Shown: positions 13,866 through 20,635 of the stretch, in pieces
How positions within the stretch are numbered: the first letter of the stretch is position 1
How the letters are laid out: the number at the start of each line of letters is the position of its first letter
Source: Planctomycetaceae bacterium
GTDB taxonomy: Bacteria > Planctomycetota > Planctomycetia > Planctomycetales > Planctomycetaceae
Direction: 5' to 3'
Length of the DNA: 20,635 nucleotides
NCBI GenBank assembly: GCA_003503535.1
Contig: DOCI01000249.1
Location: 6,765 to 27,399 of the forward strand
Position numbers and translations under genes: made by a program
The notes under the pieces: generated by a model
What the model saw: the letters and a program-made list of their open reading frames with translations, nothing else
Databases searched by the model: none
What the model was told of the DNA's origin: nothing

Positions 13866-15878
13866 ATGATAGTCAGCTGGAACTGGTTAAAAGATTACGT
13901 CACCCTCGATTGCGATCACGTCACGGCTGCAGAAAAGCTGATGATGTCCGGTTTGAATCTCGAAGAGATTGAGCCTCAGGGCGATGATTTTGCCATCGAT
14001 CTGGAAGTGACCAGCAATCGTCCGGATTGTCTGGGACATATCGGTGTGGCGCGGGAGTTGACTGTACTGTTTGATAAGACATTACAAATCCCAGCAGCAG
14101 AGATCGTCACTTCTTCCGAGAAGACTTCAGCTGTCTCTTCAGTGGAAAATCAATCGCCCGAACATTGCACTCAGTACCAGGCTCGTATTATTCGTGGCGT
14201 GAAAGTTGGCCCAAGTCCGGAGTGGTTGCGGAAACGACTGGAAACTCTGGGACTGCGATCCGTCAATAATGTCGTCGATGTGACCAATTACGTTCTCCTG
14301 GAATGCGGTCAGCCTTTGCACGCGTTTGACTTGAATCGACTCGATGGCAAGAAGATTGTTGTAAGACAGGCGAAAAAAGGAGAGAAGATTCAAGCGATTG
14401 ATGGCAAAGCCTACGAACTGGATGAGCAGATGTGTGTTATCGCCGATGCCTCAAATCCGGTTGCAATCGCCGGCGTGATGGGCGGCAAAGAGACGGAAGT
14501 CGATGAATCGACGACCGACCTGTTGATTGAGACGGCTAACTTTGCCCCTCTTTCTGTCCGCCGAACTGCTCGCAAACTTTCGCTGTTCAGTGATTCTTCC
14601 TTCCGCTTTGAGCGCGGTGTCGATGTTCGTCAAATTGACTGGGCGAGCCGTCGTTGTTGCGAATTAATTGTGCAGATCGCTGGCGGTGAGATCCTGGAAG
14701 ATTCGATTAAGGTCGGGAATTTAGAGCCCGCTTTGCCGGAAGGAATTACATTACGATTCGCACAAGTTCCCCGGATACTTGGGATCGATGTGCCGGTTGA
14801 TACGAGCCGAGAAATTCTGAAAAAACTTGGTTTGACCGAACAGAGTTATCAAGGCGAGTCTGCGGTCTATTCTCCTCCCAGCTGGCGTGCAGATTTGACT
14901 CGGGAAGCGGACCTGATTGAAGAAATCGCCCGGATTTACGGATACGATCAAATTCCTGAAAACGATCCTCCTCTGGTTTGTGCGACGGCTAAGTCCGACC
15001 AGGATCGAACGACCGATATCGTTCATCATGTCTTCAATGCTGCGGGCTTCTACGAAGCAATTACGATGTCGTTTGTCTCAGCCGAACTGTCTGCGGCATT
15101 CAACCCGCGTGGACTCGAAACACAATTGCAGGTCGAGCATTCGTCACGCAAGAAAGACAATCAGCTGCGGTCATCACTCATTCCAAGCTTGCTGGTTTCT
15201 CGTCGAGCGAATGAACGAACTGGAACCAGCAATTCTCAACTTTACGAAATCTCGCGAGTCTTCACAGGCTGGACCAAAGTGGGAGCGATTCAGCCGCTGT
15301 CCGTTGGCTGCGTGACCAGTCAATCGTTCTTCGAACTCAAAGGTTTGCTCGAAACGCTCGTCAGCACTTTGAACCCACAACTCCACTTCGAAGCAACTGC
15401 TTGTGAAGTAACGGGCTATGCGAGCGGCCGAGTTGCCAGGCTGACTTTGAATGGTAAAGACTGGGGCTGGATTGGTGAACTGGATCGAAAGGTGCTGGAT
15501 CAAGCGGGCTTGAGAGATGCGGTGACTGCTGCAGAGTTTGAATTGCAGCCGCTGATTGACATTCTCGATCAGGCTCCTCAGGCACAGGCAATTCCACAGT
15601 TCCCAGCTGTCGAACGGGATTTCAACTTCCTGATCAACGATGAAATCACGTGGCAGCAGTTGTCAGGGACGATCAGTAAATCCGGCGGACCTCTCTTTAC
15701 GGGTGTGGAATTCGTCAGCGAATATCGCGGGAAGCCAATCGAAGCAGGTAAGAAGACTTATCTTGCCCGAGCAGCATTTCGTTCCTCAGAACGAACGCTG
15801 ACCGGTGAAGAAGTCGATGCGGCTCACGCTCAGATTGTCGCCAGGTGTGAACAGGAACTGGCCGCTGTCCTGAGGTAG
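13866..15878 (+). CDS. pheT: phenylalanine--tRNA ligase beta subunit, short form
   Basis: 670 aa. The start SWNWLKDYVTLDC and DLEVTSNRPDCLGHIGVARE (about 46-65) are PheT landmarks, followed by the B3/B4 domain (VDVTNYVLLECGQPLHAFD at about 138-156), B5 (about 290-350), the catalytic-like core with EEIARIYGYDQIPENDPP near 351, and a C-terminal FDX-ACB anticodon-binding domain (about 577-670). Compared with E. coli PheT (795 aa), the EMAPII-like tRNA-binding domain normally inserted at about residues 39-148 is missing: sequence passes directly from EEIEPQGDD to the TSNRPDCLG segment. The enzyme pairs with PheS to charge tRNA-Phe in the cytoplasm. pheS is not beside it, although pheST is a common operon. 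The TAG stop and lack of a Shine-Dalgarno are noted. Confidence 0.95.
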   Translation: MIVSWNWLKDYVTLDCDHVTAAEKLMMSGLNLEEIEPQGDDFAIDLEVTSNRPDCLGHIGVARELTVLFDKTLQIPAAEIVTSSEKTSAVSSVENQSPEHCTQYQARIIRGVKVGPSPEWLRKRLETLGLRSVNNVVDVTNYVLLECGQPLHAFDLNRLDGKKIVVRQAKKGEKIQAIDGKAYELDEQMCVIADASNPVAIAGVMGGKETEVDESTTDLLIETANFAPLSVRRTARKLSLFSDSSFRFERGVDVRQIDWASRRCCELIVQIAGGEILEDSIKVGNLEPALPEGITLRFAQVPRILGIDVPVDTSREILKKLGLTEQSYQGESAVYSPPSWRADLTREADLIEEIARIYGYDQIPENDPPLVCATAKSDQDRTTDIVHHVFNAAGFYEAITMSFVSAELSAAFNPRGLETQLQVEHSSRKKDNQLRSSLIPSLLVSRRANERTGTSNSQLYEISRVFTGWTKVGAIQPLSVGCVTSQSFFELKGLLETLVSTLNPQLHFEATACEVTGYASGRVARLTLNGKDWGWIGELDRKVLDQAGLRDAVTAAEFELQPLIDILDQAPQAQAIPQFPAVERDFNFLINDEITWQQLSGTISKSGGPLFTGVEFVSEYRGKPIEAGKKTYLARAAFRSSERTLTGEEVDAAHAQIVARCEQELAAVLR

Positions 15879-15936
15879 TTTTTCCATGTCATTCTTCAAT
15901 CAATTTCAAGCTCCTCTTTGATAAGCAGTCAGGTGT

Positions 15937-16995
15937 ATGAAAAAGATTGAGGAACTGGATGGGATTCGTGGGCTGGCGATCATTGCCGTCATTCTTTTTC
16001 ATTGCCTGCGGTTTTCTCATACGATCCCTGCTCTCTCTGCTCTTGATCTCGTCTTTGGCAGTCTGTGGATTGGCGTCGATCTGTTCTTCGTACTTTCCGG
16101 TTTTTTGATCACATCAATTCTGATCACGCAGAAAGAGACAGAGCACCGAATCAAAAACTTCTATGTTCGACGAACCCTGCGGATATTTCCGCTTTACTTC
16201 TTTGTACTCGGTCTTGTCCTTTTATTGAGTTGTCTGAATATCTCCCCTTTCCGGGAGGTCTTCAGCGATCTGGTCTATCATTTTACTTACACCTTCAATA
16301 TCCGTGTTGCGTTGTATGACTGGCCTGAAGCTCCGCTGCTGAATCATTTCTGGAGTTTGTGTATTGAGGAGCAGTTTTATCTGGTCTGGCCGTTTCTTGT
16401 ATTTTACACATCTCGAAAGAGACTTCATCGGATTTTATTAGCCGCCATTGCCTGCTCTCTTTTTTGTCGACTCGGGATCCTGCTGGCGACTCAATCATGG
16501 GCGACTCAATACGCCTTTCCGCTCTGTCGATTGGATGGATTGTCCATAGGAGCCCTTATTGCATTACGGTTTACCAGTGAGCAACCCAATTATCGACTTC
16601 CCCAAATCATAGGCACAATATCTCTTGGAGCGACAGCCTGTCTGTTTCTGATTTTTCGAGGCTTTCGCATCGAAGATCCCATTTTGATTTTCATTCTGCC
16701 CACCTTGATAGCCGCGGCTTACTTACCGATTTTCTGTACGGTGCTTGGCGAAGGGGATTCGTTACTCAAAAAAACATTGCGTTCTCGAATACTCCGCTGG
16801 TTCGGAAAATACAGCTACGGCTTGTATGTGTACCATCAAATCATTCGAGTGATTGTGCGTGAATATTGGGGCATCACGGAATCACCGCTCGGGTTACTCG
16901 TTGTCGGCGGACTTTCAGTTGGTTGCAGCGTACTCTCATACAAATTCCTGGAAAGCTATTTTCTCTCTCTGAAAACAAAATATGCCCCTCATTGA
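15937..16995 (+). CDS. acyltransferase-3 family integral membrane protein (OafA/YrhL-like)
   Basis: 352 aa, about ten predicted transmembrane helices. The N-terminus IEELDGIRGLAIIAVILFHC carries the DGIRG motif and the catalytic His22. IGVDLFFVLSGFLI at about 45-58 and FYVRRTLRIFPLYFF at about 76-90, with the Arg residues of the family, follow. LNHFWSLCIEEQFYLVWP at about 135-152 is the SL(x)IEEQFY(L)(V/I)WP signature. Such proteins transfer acyl groups across the inner membrane to O-antigen, exopolysaccharide, lipids or peptidoglycan. No SGNH domain is fused, and the length is that of the membrane domain alone. There are no glycan biosynthesis neighbours, so the acceptor is unknown. Confidence 0.92.
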   Translation: MKKIEELDGIRGLAIIAVILFHCLRFSHTIPALSALDLVFGSLWIGVDLFFVLSGFLITSILITQKETEHRIKNFYVRRTLRIFPLYFFVLGLVLLLSCLNISPFREVFSDLVYHFTYTFNIRVALYDWPEAPLLNHFWSLCIEEQFYLVWPFLVFYTSRKRLHRILLAAIACSLFCRLGILLATQSWATQYAFPLCRLDGLSIGALIALRFTSEQPNYRLPQIIGTISLGATACLFLIFRGFRIEDPILIFILPTLIAAAYLPIFCTVLGEGDSLLKKTLRSRILRWFGKYSYGLYVYHQIIRVIVREYWGITESPLGLLVVGGLSVGCSVLSYKFLESYFLSLKTKYAPH

Positions 16996-17148
16996 TTCGT
17001 TCGCATCTCAAAACACTTTTCTGATCTCACCTCAATCAGATATCATGACTTCAGATGCGCTCTCGAACATATTCAAAAATTACCTGCAACGTTCAGCAGG
17101 AGCAAACACGGCGTTTTCAGGACATTTCGTGTTTATGCGACTGCAGAA

Positions 17149-17163
17149 ACCATTTAAAATGGT
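17149..17163 (+). repeat. short palindrome before MazG-like gene
   Basis: ACCATT at 17149-17154 and AATGGT at 17158-17163 enclose TAA (seven bases pair if the loop is a single A). It lies 20 bp before the MazG-like ATG, so it could overlap a promoter, or be a weak stem after the acyltransferase gene. No T-run follows. Confidence 0.3.
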
Positions 17164-17183
17164 CTGATATTGGAATATCTCTG

Positions 17184-17528
17184 ATGACAATGACGTCGAA
17201 AAAAACTGGCTCGGACAACGCCTCCCAGTTAACAGTCAACAAATTACAAAAATCGATTCAGGAGATGTTTGGTCACAAAGATTCCCAGCGGGGAGTCGAT
17301 GGAACCTTCATGTGGTTTATGGAAGAAGTCGGCGAACTGGCTGGTGCATTGCGATCGGATAATCGAGAAGAACTCGCAGGAGAATTTGCCGATGTGCTCG
17401 CCTGGCTGGTCACGCTGGCCAACTTGACGGGGATTGATCTGGAGCAGGCTGTCGCCAAGAAGTATTGTCAGGGCTGCCCACGCTGCATGGCAGAGGTTTG
17501 TGAATGTCAGATTTCTGCGAAGCCCTAA
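17184..17528 (+). CDS. MazG-like nucleotide pyrophosphohydrolase with cysteine-rich tail
   Basis: 114 aa from the ATG at 17184 (ATG 17190 also possible; GGAA lies upstream). The frame is open further upstream, but those 43 codons look non-coding. The all-alpha MazG core shows FMEEVGELAGAL at 45-56 and EFADVLAWLV at 67-76, giving the ExxE ... ExxD Mg-binding pattern (Glu48, Glu51, Glu67, Asp70) in a single domain. The C-terminus has five cysteines, KKYCQGCPRCMAEVCEC (C95, C98, C101, C106, C108), beyond the minimal fold, which may bind zinc or another metal. The likely role is hydrolysis of NTPs or dNTPs to monophosphate and PPi. The methyltransferase gene follows after 36 bp. Confidence 0.85.
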   Translation: MTMTSKKTGSDNASQLTVNKLQKSIQEMFGHKDSQRGVDGTFMWFMEEVGELAGALRSDNREELAGEFADVLAWLVTLANLTGIDLEQAVAKKYCQGCPRCMAEVCECQISAKP

Positions 17529-17564
17529 GGCGCGTATTACTTTCTGCTGAATTCTATTATCGAG

Positions 17565-18281
17565 ATGTCGTTGACAAAAGCTCATAAAACCTCACTCCCT
17601 GATTGCATTGATCTCTGGCGAGATGAAGAAATTGATTTGGGAGTCCGTACACTTCAGTTGACCATTCCTGAAGATCCCGATGCCTTGCTCGATCGTCCCG
17701 AAGTGCTCGAAGAAAATCGGCAGACGGATTATGTCCCCTACTGGGCTTACCTCTGGCCAGCTGCCCGATTTTTTGCCAACATCATGGCTTCGTTGAAAGA
17801 TCCGCCTGCAAAAGAACTGCTGGAAATTGGTTGCGGCTGTGGACTTGTCGGTCTGGCAGCGATGACTAATGGAATCGAAGTGACCTTCAGCGACAATCGA
17901 CTCGAAGCGCTGCAGCTTTCGCAATATAATGCCCGACAAAACAATCTACAGAATTATGAATTGCTGCAACTCGACTGGTTTCATCCTCCCAAAGAAAAAC
18001 GCTGGGACTGGATCATCGCTTCGGATATCCTTTACGAAGCACGATTTCACGAGCCACTGCTGGAGACCATCACACAACTGATCAAACCAGGTGGGCAAAT
18101 CTGGATTGGAGATCCCGGTCGCGCTCTCGTTCTCGAGTTTGTCCGAATGGCTCAGCAACGCGGTTGGGAGCCGCTCGTTTACGATGCCGACCTGCAACTT
18201 CGTTCTTTTCCAACCATTGGCCATTTTCAGCTGCTTGTCTTTAAAATCGAATCCGAGCAAGATAACATCAACGCCAGCTGA
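17565..18281 (+). CDS. class I SAM-dependent methyltransferase (METTL-type, lysine-methyltransferase-like)
   Basis: 238 aa. VPYWAYLWPAARFFA at 57-71 is the pre-motif of the methyltransferase-16 group (METTL20/21, eEF2KMT and bacterial ETF-beta methyltransferase relatives). LEIGCGCGLVGLAAM at 86-100 is the SAM-binding motif I, FSD at 108-110 carries the acidic ribose ligand, and DWIIASDILYEARFHEPLLE at about 145-164 is the post-motif, with an acidic DIL(Y)E in place of DPPY. This suggests a protein-lysine methyltransferase rather than an N6-adenine or RNA enzyme, but the target cannot be named. It is cytoplasmic, with no signal or membrane segment. It lies tightly after the MazG-like gene and 67 bp before the thioredoxin/PDZ gene. 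Confidence 0.85.
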   Translation: MSLTKAHKTSLPDCIDLWRDEEIDLGVRTLQLTIPEDPDALLDRPEVLEENRQTDYVPYWAYLWPAARFFANIMASLKDPPAKELLEIGCGCGLVGLAAMTNGIEVTFSDNRLEALQLSQYNARQNNLQNYELLQLDWFHPPKEKRWDWIIASDILYEARFHEPLLETITQLIKPGGQIWIGDPGRALVLEFVRMAQQRGWEPLVYDADLQLRSFPTIGHFQLLVFKIESEQDNINAS

Positions 18282-18348
18282 TCATTCTTCTGAGGATCGT
18301 TCGGATCTGAAATGCTTGGCTGTTGATAACTCCCTCAAGGATTTGGCA

Positions 18349-19680
18349 ATGTTATTCAGAAAATTTCTCTGTCTCCTCCTGTTGGTTCTGATCCCAGCCT
18401 CGATTTCTTCGGCTCAAACCCGAGAAGAAAAAGTCCGGTCGGATCGTCAGAAAGTTCTCGAAGATGGCTTCTGGATTTACAATGATCTCGAAAAAGGATT
18501 CGAACAGGCTCGTCAGACAGGAAAGCCTCTCGTTGTCGTTTTACGCTGCATCCCCTGCGTGGCCTGTGTGAAACTGGATGACGAACTTGTCGATCAGGAT
18601 CCCGTCATCCGTCCGCTGCTCAAAGAGTTCGTCTGCGTTCGAATCGTTTCCACAAATGGTCTCGATCTTTCATTGTTTCAGTACGATACCGATCAATCCT
18701 TTGCCGTCTTCATGCTTAATGCCGATGGCACAATTTACGGCCGCTTCGGCACCCGCTCACACCGTACCGACTGGTACGAGGATGTTTCCCTGACGGGCTT
18801 AGCCAAAGCTCTTCAGGGAGCCCTGACATTGCATCAGAATTACCCGTCTAACAAAGCAGAGCTTTCTGGCAAACGCGGAAAGCCCCTCGAATATGCGTCG
18901 CCCGAAAAATATCCGTCACTCAAGGATAAATATCGAGATTCAATCGATTTCGCCGACAGCAATGTCGTTAAAAGTTGTATTCATTGTCATCAAATCGGCG
19001 ATGCTCGCCGGGATTACTACTGGAGTCAGGGAAAAAAGTTACCGGAAGATTTGCTGTTCCCTTACCCGCACCCGAAATCAATCGGCTTGATTCTCGATCC
19101 CGAATCCAAAGCAACCGTTAAGGAAGTCACCTCAAACACACCCGCTTCAAAAGCAGGCTTCCGAGCAGGCGATGAAATCGTGTCTCTGCAAAATCAACCT
19201 CTCCTCTCTATTGCCGATGTGCAATGGGTGCTCGACAAAGCAAACCCTGAAGGCGATCGTTTGACTGCTGAAATCCTCCGCAATGGACGTCCACAGAAGT
19301 TGACTGTTGAATTGCAGGATGGCTGGCGTCGAAACGGCGATATCTCCTGGCGAGTTTCTACCTGGCAACTTCGAAGAAAGTACTTCGGGGGGATGAAACT
19401 TGAGGAACTGACCAGTGAAGAACGAGAGCAAGCCAAATTACCTGCCGATCAACTCGCCCTGCTCATCAAACATGTTGGAAAATATCCACCACACAATTTT
19501 GCCCAGCGATCCGGCTTCAAAGAAGGCGATATCATCACCAGCTTTGATGGCAACTCAGATCTGCTCACAGAAACCGACTTGCTAATTCACGGAGCCGACA
19601 ATTTCAAACCTGCTCAAGCTGTTTCCGTAACGATTTTGAGAAATGGCAACAAGATTCAGAAACAACTGAAGTTACCGTAG
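18349..19680 (+). CDS. secreted thioredoxin-like / CxxCH / tandem PDZ protein
   Basis: 443 aa from the ATG at 18349, preceded by AAGGA; the frame is open farther upstream inside the methyltransferase gene, but this ATG gives a clean signal peptide (MLFRKFLCLLLLVLIPA, cleavage near SSA-QT). A thioredoxin-like domain (about 50-165) has C67-I-P-C70 after a beta strand (KPLVVVLR), plus a further Cys73. Next comes CIHCH at 210-214, a class c heme attachment motif or a structural His/Cys site. Two PDZ domains close the protein, about 245-325 (ASKAGFRAGDEIVSL) and about 368-443 (AQRSGFKEGDIITSFDG). The layout suggests an exported redox or substrate-tethering protein. No protease domain is present. 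Whether heme is bound is not known. Confidence 0.85.
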   Translation: MLFRKFLCLLLLVLIPASISSAQTREEKVRSDRQKVLEDGFWIYNDLEKGFEQARQTGKPLVVVLRCIPCVACVKLDDELVDQDPVIRPLLKEFVCVRIVSTNGLDLSLFQYDTDQSFAVFMLNADGTIYGRFGTRSHRTDWYEDVSLTGLAKALQGALTLHQNYPSNKAELSGKRGKPLEYASPEKYPSLKDKYRDSIDFADSNVVKSCIHCHQIGDARRDYYWSQGKKLPEDLLFPYPHPKSIGLILDPESKATVKEVTSNTPASKAGFRAGDEIVSLQNQPLLSIADVQWVLDKANPEGDRLTAEILRNGRPQKLTVELQDGWRRNGDISWRVSTWQLRRKYFGGMKLEELTSEEREQAKLPADQLALLIKHVGKYPPHNFAQRSGFKEGDIITSFDGNSDLLTETDLLIHGADNFKPAQAVSVTILRNGNKIQKQLKLP

Positions 19681-19709
19681 TTTTCTTCGCTTCGTGCTTG
19701 TACGTTTAG

Positions 19710-20635
19710 CTACTTCAGCGACTTGCTCGAACCTGAATCGCGAATTTTGAGGCATTCTGTTTCCAGTCGCCTGGCAATCTCAGGGTGAGACTCGATCACA
19801 TTCTTCCTTTCAGCAGGATCATCCTGCATGTTGAATAAAAAGTAAGGCTGTTCGAACGGAGTTCCTTTCGGTGCCTGCCGTCCGCCGGAACCATTCCCTA
19901 AAACCAGTTTCCACTGGCCATCTCGAATGGCAAACATTCCATTGGCCGAGTGATGAATCACTGGAGCACGTGGTGTTTTTCGAGTCTCACCTTTCAGCAA
20001 AGGTAAGAGACTGAAACTATCGGGAGCGGCCCCTTCCGGCAGGTCTTTGTTGATCACATCGGCTGCGGTGGCAAAAAAGTCGGTCAGACAAATTGTCTCC
20101 TTCGATTTGGTACTACCTTTCACCTGCGCAGGCCAGCGGACAAAGAATGGGACATGATGCCCACCTTCCCAAACATCGGCTTTCGTACCACGAAAATCAG
20201 CGTTTGCCGTATGATGCTCAGGTCGATACCCCTGTACCGATTCTTCATCAACATGATCCTTATCATCATTTTCAAGTCGATACATGTAGGAGCCATTATC
20301 ACTCGTATAAACGACAAGTGTGTTGTCTCGCACACCCGCATCATCAATCGACTTGAGAATATTTCCGACCGTCGCATCGACCTGATGCACGAAGTCTCCG
20401 TATGGCCCCAGGTCTGTCTGATTTTGAAACCGGGGATGAGGCATGACCGGTTTGTGAGGAGCCGTCAGCGGGACATAGAGGAAGAAGGGAGAAGACTTCC
20501 CGGCTCGATCAGCAATGAATTCCCCTGCCTGAGCAGCGATATCATCCAGAACATTCTCCATGACCAAATCAGGACTTCGTTCCCCTTTGCGAAGAAAAGC
20601 CGGGAATTTTTGAGCTTGCTGAGTCAACTCGGGAT
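19710..20635 (-). CDS. type I sulfatase, C-terminal part (5' end cut by window edge)
   Basis: Reading leftward from the right edge, 308 codons of a sulfatase are present; the frame is open to base 20635. Alkaline-phosphatase-superfamily segments visible are SPFFLYVPLTAPHKPVMP (substrate/metal region), GNILKSIDDAGVRDNTLVVY and the metal-binding TSDNG that follows, then FRGTKADVWEGGHHVPFFVRWP, the conserved G-x-K-x-x-x-x-E-G-G-x-x-V-P motif. The N-terminal CxPSR sequence that is converted to formylglycine lies outside the window. The C-terminal domain (WKLVLGNG, LFNMQDDPAERKNV) is typical of planctomycete arylsulfatase-A-like enzymes acting on sulfated polysaccharides. Export is expected but the signal peptide is not in view. 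It is convergent with the thioredoxin/PDZ gene, 29 bp apart. Confidence 0.93.
   Translation of the reverse strand, partial: PELTQQAQKFPAFLRKGERSPDLVMENVLDDIAAQAGEFIADRAGKSSPFFLYVPLTAPHKPVMPHPRFQNQTDLGPYGDFVHQVDATVGNILKSIDDAGVRDNTLVVYTSDNGSYMYRLENDDKDHVDEESVQGYRPEHHTANADFRGTKADVWEGGHHVPFFVRWPAQVKGSTKSKETICLTDFFATAADVINKDLPEGAAPDSFSLLPLLKGETRKTPRAPVIHHSANGMFAIRDGQWKLVLGNGSGGRQAPKGTPFEQPYFLFNMQDDPAERKNVIESHPEIARRLETECLKIRDSGSSKSLK

Noticed and set aside
16982..17167. 61-codon plus-strand frame overlapping the end of the acyltransferase gene
   Set aside because: No recognisable domain, no Shine-Dalgarno and unremarkable composition; likely chance.
17055..17183. N-terminal extension of the MazG-like gene
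   Set aside because: The extra codons look non-coding and include the 17149-17163 palindrome; the ATG at 17184 gives the usual compact domain.
18091..18348. N-terminal extension of the thioredoxin/PDZ protein
   Set aside because: It would overlap the methyltransferase gene and bury a typical signal peptide; the ATG at 18349 has AAGGA upstream.

Overview
The window reads as chromosomal DNA of a planctomycete of moderate GC content. The evidence is a DUF1559 pseudopilin-like protein (N-terminal [11 protein letters not shown]-terminal DG..IGEF), a secreted PQQ-type beta-propeller beginning DWPQILGPNRNGV, a type I sulfatase, a secreted thioredoxin/CxxCH/PDZ protein, and many starts without a clear Shine-Dalgarno. 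The genus cannot be fixed from the sequence. No tRNA, rRNA, CRISPR array, transposase, integrase, phage gene or recognisable defence locus was seen. The content is mostly housekeeping and envelope genes, not an obvious accessory island.

Layout. 1-997 (-): DHH/DHHA1 phosphoesterase (NrnA-like), cut by the left edge. 1253-2558 (+): a membrane-anchored protein of unknown function and a solitary ClpP-fold protease homologue. 2559-3976 (-): tsaB and a TerC-family membrane protein, coupled by a TAATG overlap. 3977-4235: a divergent intergenic region with a long imperfect palindrome. 4236-6149 (+): a ClC chloride channel with two CBS domains, split by an in-frame TAG at 5118-5120. 6258-7673 (+): an NtrC-family sigma-54 response regulator with no kinase beside it. 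7686-11148 (-): a PQQ beta-propeller protein, a small Cys-rich protein, a hairpin-rich gap, a very small molybdopterin-oxidoreductase-fold protein, a clear terminator and the DUF1559 protein. 11149-11649: non-coding, with several inverted repeats. 11650-19680 (+), all co-directional: a LarA-family protein, a terminator, a HisN-type phosphatase, a heptamer repeat, pheT, an acyltransferase-3 membrane protein, a MazG-like pyrophosphohydrolase, a SAM methyltransferase and the thioredoxin/CxxCH/PDZ protein. 19710-20635 (-): a sulfatase cut by the right edge.

Functional links are limited. TsaB acts in tRNA t6A synthesis, PheT in charging tRNA-Phe, NrnA in nanoRNA and pAp turnover, and MazG-like enzymes in nucleotide hydrolysis. 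The sulfatase, PQQ protein, DUF1559 protein and thioredoxin/PDZ protein are exported. No single multi-gene pathway is evident.

The points most worth a second look are the nonsense codon in an otherwise intact ClC gene, the thioredoxin-CxxCH-PDZ-PDZ architecture, the ClpP-like protein lacking the usual catalytic Asp, the five-copy heptamer just before pheT, the long hairpin repeat upstream of the ClC gene, and the run of four hairpins between two small genes at 9395-9544.
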